DNA from: Mycobacterium sp. IS-1742
GTDB taxonomy: Bacteria > Actinomycetota > Actinomycetes > Mycobacteriales > Mycobacteriaceae
DNA length: 64,000 bases
Assembly (NCBI RefSeq): GCF_001500125.1
Contig: NZ_LQIV01000017.1
Location: 27,522 to 91,521, forward strand
Direction of reading: 5' to 3'
Positions 46,288 to 54,735 of the stretch are shown piece by piece. The notes under the pieces were generated by a model. It saw only the letters and a list, made by a program, of their open reading frames with translations, had not been told where the DNA came from and did not search any database. Numbering within the stretch: position 1 is the first letter of the stretch; each line of letters begins with the position of its first letter. The position numbers and the translations under genes were made by a program.

Positions 46288-47058
46288 GTGAGCGACAGGT
46301 TTTCGATGGACGGCAAGGTCGCCGTCATCACCGGCGGCGGCACCGGCATCGGTCGGGCGTCCGCGCTCGTGCTGGCCGAACACGGCGCCGACGTCGTCCT
46401 GGCCGGGCGGCGCGCAGAACCGCTCAAGGAGACCGCCGCCGAGATCGAGGCCCTCGGCCGTCGCGCCCTCGCGGTCCCCACCGACGTGACGAAGCCCGAC
46501 GAGTGCCAGGCGTTGGTCGACGCGGCTCTCGGCGAATTCGGGCGTCTCGACGTGCTGCTCAACAACGCCGGTGGCGGCGAGACGAAGTCGCTGATGAAGT
46601 GGACCGACGACGAATGGCATCAGGTCCTCGAGTTGAACCTGTCCAGCGCGTGGTACCTGTCGCGAGCCGCTGCCAAACCCATGATCGCCCAGGGCAAGGG
46701 CGCGATCGTCAACATCTCCTCCGGAGCCAGCCTGCTGGCCATGCCGCAGGCGCCGGTGTACGCGGCGGCCAAGGCGGGGCTCAACAACCTGACCGGCTCC
46801 ATGGCGGCGGCGTGGACCCGCAAGGGGGTGCGGGTCAACTGCATCGCCTGCGGCGCGATCCGCACCCCGGGGCTGGAAGCCGATGCGCAGCGGCAGGGGT
46901 TCGACATCGACATGATCGGCCAGACCAACGGTTCGGGACGGATCGCCGACCCCGACGAGATCGGCTACGGCGTCCTGTTCTTCGCCTCCGATGCGTCGAG
47001 CTACTGCTCCGGGCAGACGCTCTACATGCACGGCGGACCCGGCCCGGCGGGGGTGTGA
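46288..47058 (+). CDS. Short-chain dehydrogenase/reductase 3 of the island
   Basis: 256 residues from GTG 46288 (GTG 46267 also in frame). TGGGTGIG, NNAG, NISSGAS and the active-site YAAAKAG are complete; AGRRAEPL suggests NADP(H). It is coupled to the VOC gene (GTGA overlap). Confidence 0.9.
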   Translation: MSDRFSMDGKVAVITGGGTGIGRASALVLAEHGADVVLAGRRAEPLKETAAEIEALGRRALAVPTDVTKPDECQALVDAALGEFGRLDVLLNNAGGGETKSLMKWTDDEWHQVLELNLSSAWYLSRAAAKPMIAQGKGAIVNISSGASLLAMPQAPVYAAAKAGLNNLTGSMAAAWTRKGVRVNCIACGAIRTPGLEADAQRQGFDIDMIGQTNGSGRIADPDEIGYGVLFFASDASSYCSGQTLYMHGGPGPAGV

Positions 47059-47492
47059 GCATGGATGTCAGCCACGTCGGCCTGCGGGTCCGCGACCTCG
47101 AGGTGTCCAAGAAGTTCTACGAGGCACTCGGATTCACCGAGGCGAAGCGCCTGACCGTCCCGGATCAGGTGGCGCAAGGTCTGCTGGGCCTGACGCCCCC
47201 GATCGGTTTCGAGGCGGCCTATCTGCGCAACGGCGGTGTCGTCCTGCAGCTGCTCACCTTCTCGGGTCATCCGGCACCCGACGAGCCCGAGCGGGGCATG
47301 GTGGGCGCCGGACTGACGCATCTGTCGATCGCCGTGACCGATATGGCCGAGGCGCAGGCCGCGGTGACGGCCGCCGGGGGAGTGGTCACCGCCGACCCGG
47401 GTGGGGGATATGCCTGCATGATCCGCGATCCGGACGGTCAGCTCCTCGAGTTGGTCAACGAGAAGGTGCGCCCGCTCAACGAAGTTCGGTGA
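47055..47492 (+). CDS. VOC-family (glyoxalase/dioxygenase fold) protein
   Basis: 145 residues from GTG 47055, with ATG 47061 an alternative. Two beta-alpha-beta3 modules: MDVSHVGLRVRDLEVSKKFYEALGF and LTHLSIAVTDMAEAQAAV, with GYACMIRDPDGQLLELVNEK at the end. His, His and Glu at the usual places suggest metal binding; may be an isomerase, epimerase or lyase. Its 3' end overlaps the convergent LLM2 by 17 bp. Confidence 0.85.
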   Translation: MSMDVSHVGLRVRDLEVSKKFYEALGFTEAKRLTVPDQVAQGLLGLTPPIGFEAAYLRNGGVVLQLLTFSGHPAPDEPERGMVGAGLTHLSIAVTDMAEAQAAVTAAGGVVTADPGGGYACMIRDPDGQLLELVNEKVRPLNEVR

Positions 47493-48327
47493 CCATCGCG
47501 GCGTACCGGTCGAGGAACGCCGCTGTGGCCGACGGGTCGTCCCCGTCCCGTCGGCCACCACCGACCACCGCCCGGGTGAACCCGAGGTCGCGGTACCGGG
47601 CGAGACGGTTCTCCGACGGGTCGCCCCACGCCATCACCGTCAAGTCCAGCGTGGCCGGATCCCGGCCGGCGTCCTCGGCCCGCCTCGTGAAGTCCGCCAC
47701 CGCCGCAGGAAGATCCCGGTATGCGGCATCGCCCGGCAGCCACCCGTCGGCCCAGGGCAGGCATTCTCCGATCGCCTTCGGGCCCGTCGCTGCGGCGAGC
47801 AACGGCGGTCCGGCCTGCTGCTGCGGCTTGGGGTGGCACCACACCGGCGCGAAATCGTAGAACTCGCCGTGATGCTCTGCCTCGTCCTCGGTCCACAACA
47901 CGTGCAGCGCGGCGACCATATCGGCCAGCGCCCGGTAGCGGTCCGCCCAGGCGACAGAACTCGCGGTAGCGAGTTCGGCACGCACCCCGACGCCGACGCC
48001 CAGTAGAAGTCGGCCGGCACTGAACCGGTCGAGCGTCGCGACCTGCTTTGCGAACGTGAACAATTCATGCTCCAGCGGCAGCGCGACCGCGGTGCCGAGC
48101 CGCAGCGTCGAGGTGGCCTGCGCGGCGGCGAGCAGGGACAGCAGCGGGTCCCAGATGCGCTGCTGTGCGTGCAGCAGCGCCTGCGGCATCGAGCCCGCGG
48201 CCGACACCGGGATCTGCGGGTGCTCACCGACCCACAGCGACTCGAACCCACGGTCTTCCAGCTCTTTTGCGAGGACCGCGGGGGCGAGGTCACTGGGGGT
48301 GTTCATGCTGACGAATCCGATGTGCAT
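47476..48327 (-). CDS. LLM-class F420-dependent oxidoreductase 2 of the island
   Basis: 283 residues from ATG 48327 with GAGGGAGAG upstream. MHIGFVSMNT, ELEDRGFESLWVGEHPQIP, LRLGTAVALPLEHELFTFAKQVATLDRFSAGRLLLGVGVGV are the core of TIGR03619-like F420 enzymes. Divergent from the P450 across the perfect palindrome at 48355. Confidence 0.87.
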   Translation of the reverse strand: MHIGFVSMNTPSDLAPAVLAKELEDRGFESLWVGEHPQIPVSAAGSMPQALLHAQQRIWDPLLSLLAAAQATSTLRLGTAVALPLEHELFTFAKQVATLDRFSAGRLLLGVGVGVRAELATASSVAWADRYRALADMVAALHVLWTEDEAEHHGEFYDFAPVWCHPKPQQQAGPPLLAAATGPKAIGECLPWADGWLPGDAAYRDLPAAVADFTRRAEDAGRDPATLDLTVMAWGDPSENRLARYRDLGFTRAVVGGGRRDGDDPSATAAFLDRYAAMVTELR

Positions 48328-48354
48328 CGACTCTCCCTCGGGCACGGTGCAGTG

Positions 48355-48370
48355 CTGTACGATCGTACAG
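48355..48370. promoter_or_regulatory. Operator site 4 (LLM2 / CYP-B divergent promoter)
   Basis: CTGTACGATCGTACAG, a perfect 16-base palindrome that ends at the base before the GTG of CYP-B. TACGAT on each strand can be a -10; on the plus strand it ends 7 bases before the GTG, so CYP-B would be leaderless and the repressor would cover the -10. Confidence 0.85.
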
Positions 48371-49552
48371 GTGAGTCGCCTGTATTACGACCCCTACAAC
48401 GTCGAGATCGACGTCGACCCGTATCCGGTGTACAAGCGGCTACGTGACGAAGCGCCGTTGTACTACAACGAGAAGTTCGATTTCTGGGCGCTGAGCCACT
48501 TCGCCGATGTCGACTCCGCGCTGAAGGACGTCGACAACCTGAGCAACGCGAAAGGTGACATCCTCGAGGTCGTCAAGGCCGAACCTGTGATGCCGGACGG
48601 CGTCTTCATCAATGAGGACCCGCCGATGCACACCGTGCACCGGCTGCTGGTGTCGCGAGCGTTCACCCCGCGCAAGATGAAGGCGATCGAGGAACAGGTC
48701 AGGGCGTTCTGCCAGGCGTGCCTGAATCCGCTGACGGGCGGTGACCGTTTCGACTTCACCCTCGACCTCGGTTCCGAGATGCCGATGCGGGTGATCGGGA
48801 TGCTGGTCGGGATGCCGGACTCGTTGCAGCGAAGTGTCCGCAAGGTCGCGGGCGCGCGGCTGCGAAACAAGCCGGGTGAGCCGCTGCCGGTGAAGAAGGA
48901 CAACTACTTCAACGGCAACATGTTTCGGGACTACGTCGCATGGCGGAAGGACAACCCGTCCGACGACCTCGTCACCGAACTGCTCGACGTCGAGTTCGAC
49001 GACATCGACGGGCGGAAGCGCAAGTTACGAGACGAGGAGCTCCTGGTGTTCCTCGGCGTCATCGCCAACGCCGGTACCGAAACCGTGGGCCGACTGTTCG
49101 GCTGGCTGGGCAAGATGCTCGCCGACCATCCGGATCAGCGCCGGGAACTCGCGGCCGACCCGTCGCTGATTCCCGGGGCCATCGAGGAGATCCTGCGCAT
49201 GGAGCCCCCGGTGCACAACATCGCCCGCTACGTGGCCAAAGACGTGGAATACCAAGGCCGGACGGTGCCGGCAGGCAGCGCGCTGCTACTGATGGCAGGT
49301 GCGGCGAACCGGGATGAGCGCAAGTTCGCCGATCCCGACGTGTTCGACATCCGGCGCAATCCCAACCACCTCACCTTCGGGCGTGGCGCGCACTTCTGCC
49401 TCGGGACGTCGCTGGCCCGCATCGAGGGGCGTATCGCGCTGGAGGAGATCCTGAAGCGCTGGCCGGACTGGACGATCGACGAGCGCAATGCCGTGCGCGC
49501 CCCGACGGCGACGGTGCGCGGCTGGGATTCGATGCCCGCGATCGTCGGCTAA
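48371..49552 (+). CDS. Cytochrome P450 of the island (CYP-B)
   Basis: 393 residues from GTG 48371. Heme loop FGRGAHFCLGTSLAR (Cys about 343), I-helix ANAGTET in place of the usual A-G-x-D/E-T-T, and EEILRMEPP (ExxR). The start has no ribosome site and follows directly after operator site 4, so translation of a leaderless message is expected. Overlaps the convergent SDR4 by 4 bases. Confidence 0.9.
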   Translation: MSRLYYDPYNVEIDVDPYPVYKRLRDEAPLYYNEKFDFWALSHFADVDSALKDVDNLSNAKGDILEVVKAEPVMPDGVFINEDPPMHTVHRLLVSRAFTPRKMKAIEEQVRAFCQACLNPLTGGDRFDFTLDLGSEMPMRVIGMLVGMPDSLQRSVRKVAGARLRNKPGEPLPVKKDNYFNGNMFRDYVAWRKDNPSDDLVTELLDVEFDDIDGRKRKLRDEELLVFLGVIANAGTETVGRLFGWLGKMLADHPDQRRELAADPSLIPGAIEEILRMEPPVHNIARYVAKDVEYQGRTVPAGSALLLMAGAANRDERKFADPDVFDIRRNPNHLTFGRGAHFCLGTSLARIEGRIALEEILKRWPDWTIDERNAVRAPTATVRGWDSMPAIVG

Positions 49553-50331
49553 CACGGGCGTACCGGCATGTTGAGCCGGCTGTCCGGGCCCGGCACCGGT
49601 GCGAACTCCATTGCCCAGGCCGGCTTCCCGTGCTGGGCCACCCAGCACGTGCCGCTGGCCCCCGCCGGGGCGGCCAACGCGACCAGCACCGCATCGGCGA
49701 TGGCCTCGGGTTCCATAACGGGCACGCCGAATCGCTCGACCAGGGGGCGCCGGTCACCCAGCACGCCCGTCTCGGTGATGCCCGGGCAGATGGTGTGCAC
49801 CGCAATGCCTTCGGCGGCCAGGTTCGGGGCGATCGAGCGCATGAACCCGACGACCGCGTGCTTGCCCAGCGAGTAGACCGGGTCGGGGTGCCAGGGCATC
49901 AGCCCGGCCAACGAGGACGTCGCCAGGATCGCCCGGTCCCGGCCGCCCAGTGAGCGCATGGTGCGAACCGCGGCTCGGGCGCCGAACACCACGCCGTCGA
50001 CGTTCACCCCGACCGAGCGCCGGTACTGAGCGAGGTCGAGCGAGCCGATGTCGCCCGACCAGTCGATGGTGATCCCGGCGTTCAGGAAGGCGACATCCAG
50101 CCCGCCGAGGCCGGCGACGCACGCGGTGAAAGTCTTCTCGATCTGCTCCGGGTCGGTCACGTCGCAACGGAACCCGAGACCGCCGAGCGGTTCGGCCACC
50201 GCCTCGGCCGCCGAGCCGTCGATGTCGACGACGCACACGCGCATGCCTTCGGCGGCCAGGCGCACAGCGGTGGCTCGGCCGATGCCCGACGCGCCGCCGG
50301 TCACCAGCGCGACGCGACCGGCGAGGTTCAC
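49549..50331 (-). CDS. Short-chain dehydrogenase/reductase 4 of the island
   Basis: 260 residues from GTG 50331. TGGASGIG, LNAG (in place of NNAG), TSSLAG and the active-site YSLGK; VDIDG after strand 2 favours NAD. Long C-terminus (MEFAPVPGPDSRLNMPVRPC). Follows the SnoaL-like gene by 4 bases in one operon. Confidence 0.87.
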   Translation of the reverse strand: MNLAGRVALVTGGASGIGRATAVRLAAEGMRVCVVDIDGSAAEAVAEPLGGLGFRCDVTDPEQIEKTFTACVAGLGGLDVAFLNAGITIDWSGDIGSLDLAQYRRSVGVNVDGVVFGARAAVRTMRSLGGRDRAILATSSLAGLMPWHPDPVYSLGKHAVVGFMRSIAPNLAAEGIAVHTICPGITETGVLGDRRPLVERFGVPVMEPEAIADAVLVALAAPAGASGTCWVAQHGKPAWAMEFAPVPGPDSRLNMPVRPC

Positions 50332-50335
50332 ACCG

Positions 50336-50890
50336 TCACCACCGATCGACGGGATCGTCCAGCTTCAGCGGGCGCAGGTAGGAGGCGTCGGTCGTGTCCC
50401 ACTTGCCCTTGATGAATCCCTGCACCGCGCCCTTGCCCAGGATCGATGAGTCACCGCTGATCATCCACTCGATGGTGCAGCGGCGCAGGGCGATCTTCCA
50501 GACTCCGTCGCGGCGCTCCAGCCGGTCGATGTAGCGACCGCCCATCAACGACACGATCTTGCCGCCCTTGACCCGCATCGCGCCCATCACGTAGCTCTCG
50601 GCATGCGCGACGTCGCCGTCGATCTCACAGGTATGGGTGGTGATGTTGTGCAGATGGTCCTCGAACACCGCGGTGTGGGCCTGGTTGGCCCAATCTCCGT
50701 ACTCAGGGCCGGTTTTGACCGTCGGACCATGCTCGTCGATGCCGTCATCGAAGTACACGCTGCCCATCAGTTCGGCGTCGTGGCGGTCATGGCCGCGGGC
50801 CTGGTTCATCACGCAGTCGAGGATGGCGGTGCGGTCCTCGAGAAACTGCACGCGTCGACGAAGTTGTTCCATCTCATCGGAATTCGTCAT
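50336..50890 (-). CDS. SnoaL-like (SnoaL_4/NTF2-fold) protein of the island
   Basis: 184 residues from ATG 50890 with AAAGGA upstream. The fold reads EQLRRRVQFLEDRTAILDCVMNQARGHDRHDAELM, then GSVYFDDGIDEHGPTV and later strands (THTCEIDGDVAHAESYVMGAM, GGRYIDRLERRDGVWKIALRR). Such proteins act as dehydratases, hydroxylases or isomerases on polyketide or steroid-like substrates. First gene of a two-gene unit with SDR4. Confidence 0.82.
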   Translation of the reverse strand: MTNSDEMEQLRRRVQFLEDRTAILDCVMNQARGHDRHDAELMGSVYFDDGIDEHGPTVKTGPEYGDWANQAHTAVFEDHLHNITTHTCEIDGDVAHAESYVMGAMRVKGGKIVSLMGGRYIDRLERRDGVWKIALRRCTIEWMISGDSSILGKGAVQGFIKGKWDTTDASYLRPLKLDDPVDRW

Positions 50891-50914
50891 GGTCGTCCTT
50901 TCGCGCGGTGATAG

Positions 50915-50930
50915 TTGTACGATTGTATAG
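50915..50930. promoter_or_regulatory. Operator site 5 (SnoaL-SDR4 / LLM3 divergent promoter)
   Basis: TTGTACGATTGTATAG matches the consensus with one change at the first base. TACGAT (plus) and TACAAT (minus) are candidate -10 elements for the two divergent units, with leaders of about 48 and 25 bases. Confidence 0.75.
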
Positions 50931-50978
50931 CAGACCAGGCGACGCAGGCCCGGTGCACGACGTGGAAGAGAGCGTGCG

Positions 50979-52349
50979 ATGCCCAAGCGGATGATCTTCA
51001 CCCTGCTGGTGATGGACTCCATCGGACACAATTTCCACGGCAGCTGGCGCCACCCCGATGCCCGCAACCGCGACTACAAGCGAAGCGATCTGTGGGTCGA
51101 CCTGGCCAAGAAGGCGGAGCAGGCGAAGGTCGACGCGTTCTTCTTCACCGACGTCATGGGAGTCCAGGGCGAGTACAACGGATCCCGCGACATCATCTTC
51201 GAGATGGCGATGAACGTGCCGATCGCCGACTGCACCATGCTGATCCCGGCGCTGGCCCGCGAGACCGAGGACATCGGCTTCCTCTACACCAGTTCGGTGA
51301 TCTCGCATCACCCGTTCGTATTCTCCCGCGCCGCCTCGACGCTCGACCACCTCTCGGACGGCCGGGTCGGGTGGAACATCGTCACCTCGGCCAACGAGAA
51401 GGCGTTCCGCAATCTCGGACTGCCCGGCGATCTGTCGCACGATGAACGCTACGCGTGGGCGGAGGAGTACGTCGACGTCACCTACAAGCTCTGGGAAGGT
51501 TCGTGGGACGTCGACGCCATCGTCGACGACCCGGGCAAGGGCGTCTACGCGGACCCGTCGAAAGTCCACGACATCAACCATTCCGGCGAACGCTACCGCG
51601 TCGAAGGCTTCAACCTGATGGAGCCGTCACCCCAGCGCACGCCGGTGCTCGCCCAAGCCGGCGGCTCACCAGTCGGGCTCGACTTCGCGAGCCGCCACGC
51701 GGAACTGATGTTCCTGTCGGCGTATTCGCTGGAAACCATTGCGCAGCAGGTCGGTACGGTCCGGGGACTCGCACGCGCCAAGGGACGCCACGACGGTGAC
51801 ATCCTCTTTCTGCAGGGGATGATGTTCGTCATCGGAAGCACCGACGAGGAGGCGTTCCGGAAGTGGGGTGAGCTCGAGGAGTGGCGCAGTCCCGAGGCGC
51901 AGACGGCGTACTTCTCCAGCCTGAGCGGCATGGATCTGGGCCGCTTCGATCCGGCTACGCCGCTCGAAGACATCATCGACGAGATTCCCGGCATCCAGGG
52001 CGCGTTCCTGGCGGTGATCAACGCCTGGCCCGAGGGGGCCAAGCCGACCGTCAAGGACTTCCTGACATCGCTGTCGTTGCCACAGATGGTGGTCGGCTCG
52101 CCGGAGACGATAGCCGCGAGGCTCCTGGAGTATCAGCACGCCGGTGTGGACGGCGTGCAGGTGATGAACGCGATGTTGCCGCAGAGCTACGACGAGTTCT
52201 TCGAGCACCTGGTGCCGGTGCTGCAGGCCGAGGGCCTGATGCAGACGGAGTACCGGCCCGGGACGTTGCGGCAGAAGCTGTTCGATGCCGCGACACCGGA
52301 CATCTCGGAGCGCCACCCGGCGCACGGATACCGGGGGATGTTCTGCTGA
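50979..52349 (+). CDS. NtaA/SnaA/DszA-type FMN-dependent monooxygenase (LLM3)
   Basis: 456 residues, long class of the luciferase family. MPKRMIFTLLVMDSIGHNFHGSWRHPD, EQAKVDAFFFTDVM, FSRAASTLDHLSDGRVGWNIVTSANEKAFRNLGL and VLAQAGGSPVGLDFASRHAE are hallmarks of nitrilotriacetate, pristinamycin and dibenzothiophene-sulfone monooxygenases. These two-component enzymes need a separate flavin reductase, not seen in this island. The substrate is unknown. Confidence 0.9.
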   Translation: MPKRMIFTLLVMDSIGHNFHGSWRHPDARNRDYKRSDLWVDLAKKAEQAKVDAFFFTDVMGVQGEYNGSRDIIFEMAMNVPIADCTMLIPALARETEDIGFLYTSSVISHHPFVFSRAASTLDHLSDGRVGWNIVTSANEKAFRNLGLPGDLSHDERYAWAEEYVDVTYKLWEGSWDVDAIVDDPGKGVYADPSKVHDINHSGERYRVEGFNLMEPSPQRTPVLAQAGGSPVGLDFASRHAELMFLSAYSLETIAQQVGTVRGLARAKGRHDGDILFLQGMMFVIGSTDEEAFRKWGELEEWRSPEAQTAYFSSLSGMDLGRFDPATPLEDIIDEIPGIQGAFLAVINAWPEGAKPTVKDFLTSLSLPQMVVGSPETIAARLLEYQHAGVDGVQVMNAMLPQSYDEFFEHLVPVLQAEGLMQTEYRPGTLRQKLFDAATPDISERHPAHGYRGMFC

Positions 52350-52350
52350 G

Positions 52351-52977
52351 TCAGCGGATGCGCTTGCGTCCGGTCGGTTTCCGCTTGGCCGGCGGTTCCA
52401 CCGAGTCGAGATGGCGTTCGAACGCCTCGATCAACTCGGCGTGCGCCATCTCGACCCCTACGCCCTTCTCGAGATTGAGGAACTTCGGCAGGCTCGACAG
52501 CAACAACTGTGTGGCGGGCAAAGACAGATCGCCCCATGGACGCGCGTCCTCGCCGAACTTCGCTGCGAGCGCGTCCAATTGGAGCTTGCGCACGCTCTCG
52601 GTCACGGCGGCGATCTCGGCACGGATGGTCTTGCGGTGGTTCCCCAGCGCCATGAACTCGGTCATGAGCGTCCCGGTTGCCTCGTCCCAGCTGTACTCCC
52701 ACAGTGCGCGGAGCGGATCCTCGGCGCGCCTCTCCATGATCTTGTGGAGATGGGCGAGGTTGCGTTCGGAGTAGCGCCGGATCGCGGCGATGAAGACGTC
52801 GTCGAGGGTGGGGAAGTAGTACTGCACCAGGCTGGGGGTGACTCCGGCCTTGGCGGCCAGCGCGCGGTAGGTGACGCTCGCATAGCCCTCGTCGAGCATC
52901 ATCTTTTCGACACAGTCGAGCAGCGTGTCCCTGGTCTTGGACGTTTCGGCGCCGACGCGCCGCGACGATGTCGCCAT
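52351..52977 (-). CDS. TetR-family regulator, probable repressor of the island
   Basis: 208 residues. N-terminal HTH at about 36-56 (TYRALAAKAGVTPSLVQYYF) after an N-terminal helix KTRDTLLDCVEKMMLDEG; the rest is the helical ligand/dimer domain, with a basic tail (KRKPTGRKRIR). Operator site 6 lies 25 bases upstream of its start, so it is probably autoregulated. It is the only regulator in the island. Start ATG 52977 has no clear ribosome site. Confidence 0.9.
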   Translation of the reverse strand: MATSSRRVGAETSKTRDTLLDCVEKMMLDEGYASVTYRALAAKAGVTPSLVQYYFPTLDDVFIAAIRRYSERNLAHLHKIMERRAEDPLRALWEYSWDEATGTLMTEFMALGNHRKTIRAEIAAVTESVRKLQLDALAAKFGEDARPWGDLSLPATQLLLSSLPKFLNLEKGVGVEMAHAELIEAFERHLDSVEPPAKRKPTGRKRIR

Positions 52978-53001
52978 GGCCGTATTTTGTCATCAATCGG
53001 C

Positions 53002-53017
53002 CTGTACCGATGTACAG
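53002..53017. promoter_or_regulatory. Operator site 6 (tetR autoregulation)
   Basis: CTGTACCGATGTACAG, perfect CTGTAC/GTACAG arms with a divergent centre. It lies upstream of tetR and 144 bases upstream of the DUF222 gene. Confidence 0.7.
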
Positions 53018-53147
53018 CGGGATTGTTCGCGTCGCTGTTGTCGGTGACGGTCGTCGCGATCTGACCATGACCCACCCAACCTCCTCGGTGGCAGCCACGC
53101 TGTGGATAACTCCGCCCTGTCACAAAGTGTGAGTCAGTGGGCCTCGG

Positions 53148-53153
53148 TATACT
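53148..53153 (+). promoter_or_regulatory. Probable -10 of the DUF222-ligC-polymerase operon
   Basis: TATACT ends 7 bases before ATG 53161, placing the transcription start at or next to the start codon (leaderless). The last base overlaps the SOS box. Confidence 0.6.
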
Positions 53154-53168
53154 CGAATGTATGTTCGA
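53153..53168. promoter_or_regulatory. LexA (SOS) box over the start of the DUF222/HNH gene
   Basis: TCGAATGTATGTTCGA matches the mycobacterial SOS box TCGAAC-N4-GTTCGA at 11 of 12 fixed positions (T for C at the sixth). It overlaps the -10 end and the ATG. SOS boxes were reported for several 13E12-repeat genes of M. tuberculosis, which supports it. Confidence 0.8.
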
Positions 53169-54735
53169 TACGGTGTTCGCGGGGCTCGATGAGTCGGCGT
53201 TGGTCGCTGCGGTCGAGCAGTCCGCCCGGGAGGAGGCGCAGGCGGGGGCGCGCAAGCTGGCCGCGATCGCGGAGTTGGTGCACTCGACGGTGATTCGTGA
53301 CGAGGAGCATGACGACTGGGTGTACGACGCGTGGGCGGCGGCCGCCTCCGAGGTGGGGGCGGCGTTGACCATCGGGCAGCGGCGGGCGTCGGGGCAGATG
53401 CGGATCGCGGTCGCGTTGCGCGACCGGCTGCCGAAGGTCGGCGCGCTGTCGCTTCAGGGGCAGTTGAGTGCGCGGGTGGTCGCGGAGATCACCTGGCGCA
53501 CCCGCCTGGTCGACGACACCCAGGTATTGGCGCTGCTCGATGCCAAGCTCTCCGACAAGGCGCTGCGCTGGGGGCCGTTGTCCGGGCCGCGGTTGACGCG
53601 CGCCATCGACGCGCTGCTCCACCGCTACGACCCCGACGCGGTGATCCGCGCCAAAGAGGCCGTCACCAACCGGGACTTCCGGGTCGGATCGTGCGAGGAC
53701 CCCGACGAACTCGTCTCGGTCTACGGACACCTGCTGGGCTGCGACGCCGCGGTGCTCTCAGCGCGGATCGACGCGATGCTCAACGGCATCTGCGACAACG
53801 ACCCACGCACGGTGGGTGAGCGGCGCTCGTGTGCGGTGGGGGCGATCATCCAGGGCCACGATCGGCTGCCGTGCCGATGCGGGGCACCCGCATGCGCGGA
53901 ATCGGCGCCACCAAAATCCAATGTGGTCATCTCGGTGATCGCCGACCCGGCCGCGGTCGAGGCAGCCCAGAACCTGATCGCCGCCGAGGACCGCGACCAA
54001 AAGGACAAGCCGGCCCAAAGCGCACAGTGTGGGAGTCAGGCCGAGCTCCCGGCCGAAGCCGATGAGTCAGAGCCCGAGCCCGCGACCGAAGCGTCCAATC
54101 GCCGACTCTGTGCGCAGGATTCGGGCGTCGCGGTACTGCCCGGCGGGAAGGTGCTGCCGGTCGTGGCGTTGGCCGAGGCGATCCGCACCGGCGCGGCGAT
54201 CAAACAACTGTGGCTGCCCGGACCCGAACCGGAACCGCACTACCGGCCCTCGGCCAAGCTGGCCGCCTTCGTGCGCGCCCGCGACCTGTTCTGCCGATTC
54301 CCCGGCTGCGACGTGCCCGCCGAACGCTGCGACATCGATCATGTCGTGCCCTGGCCCTACGGACCCACCCACGCCTCGAACCTGAACTGCAAATGCCGCA
54401 CCCACCACCTGGCGAAAACCTTCTGGGACGGCTGGCGTGACGAACAGTTCCCCGATGGCACCGTGCTCTGGACGAGCCCGGCCGGGCAGCGCTACACCAC
54501 GACCCCCGGTAGCCGATTGTTCTTCCCCACCTGGGACCCCACCACCACCGAGCTACCGCCGCCGCCACAGCCACCGCCCGACCCCGACCGCAGCGTCACG
54601 ATGCCCAAACGACGACGCACCCGCGCCGCCGACTACACCGCACGCCGCAAGGCCGAACGTGACCACAACGCAGCCTGCCGAACGCCGCCGAACCGGAACT
54701 TCGATGACATTGTCCGCGCGGCCCGGTCTACGTGA
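53161..54735 (+). CDS. DUF222 / HNH endonuclease (13E12 repeat family)
   Basis: 524 residues from ATG 53161. DUF222 covers about residues 10-300 (ARKLAAIAELVHSTV, ASGQMRIAVALRDRLPKVGAL, LSARVVAEITWRTRL), a variable acidic linker follows (KDKPAQSAQ to ATEASNRR), and the HNH domain lies at about 377-425 with CRFPGC, CDIDHVVPW and CKCRTHH. An Arg/Pro-rich tail ends it. Such genes are multicopy in mycobacteria. The stop overlaps the ligC start (GTGA), a coupling that suggests joint function. Confidence 0.92.
   Translation: MFDTVFAGLDESALVAAVEQSAREEAQAGARKLAAIAELVHSTVIRDEEHDDWVYDAWAAAASEVGAALTIGQRRASGQMRIAVALRDRLPKVGALSLQGQLSARVVAEITWRTRLVDDTQVLALLDAKLSDKALRWGPLSGPRLTRAIDALLHRYDPDAVIRAKEAVTNRDFRVGSCEDPDELVSVYGHLLGCDAAVLSARIDAMLNGICDNDPRTVGERRSCAVGAIIQGHDRLPCRCGAPACAESAPPKSNVVISVIADPAAVEAAQNLIAAEDRDQKDKPAQSAQCGSQAELPAEADESEPEPATEASNRRLCAQDSGVAVLPGGKVLPVVALAEAIRTGAAIKQLWLPGPEPEPHYRPSAKLAAFVRARDLFCRFPGCDVPAERCDIDHVVPWPYGPTHASNLNCKCRTHHLAKTFWDGWRDEQFPDGTVLWTSPAGQRYTTTPGSRLFFPTWDPTTTELPPPPQPPPDPDRSVTMPKRRRTRAADYTARRKAERDHNAACRTPPNRNFDDIVRAARST

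Noticed and set aside
53161..54735. The DUF222/HNH gene as part of an insertion sequence or prophage
   Set aside because: No flanking inverted repeats, target duplications, integrase or phage genes are visible; it is translationally coupled to ligC.
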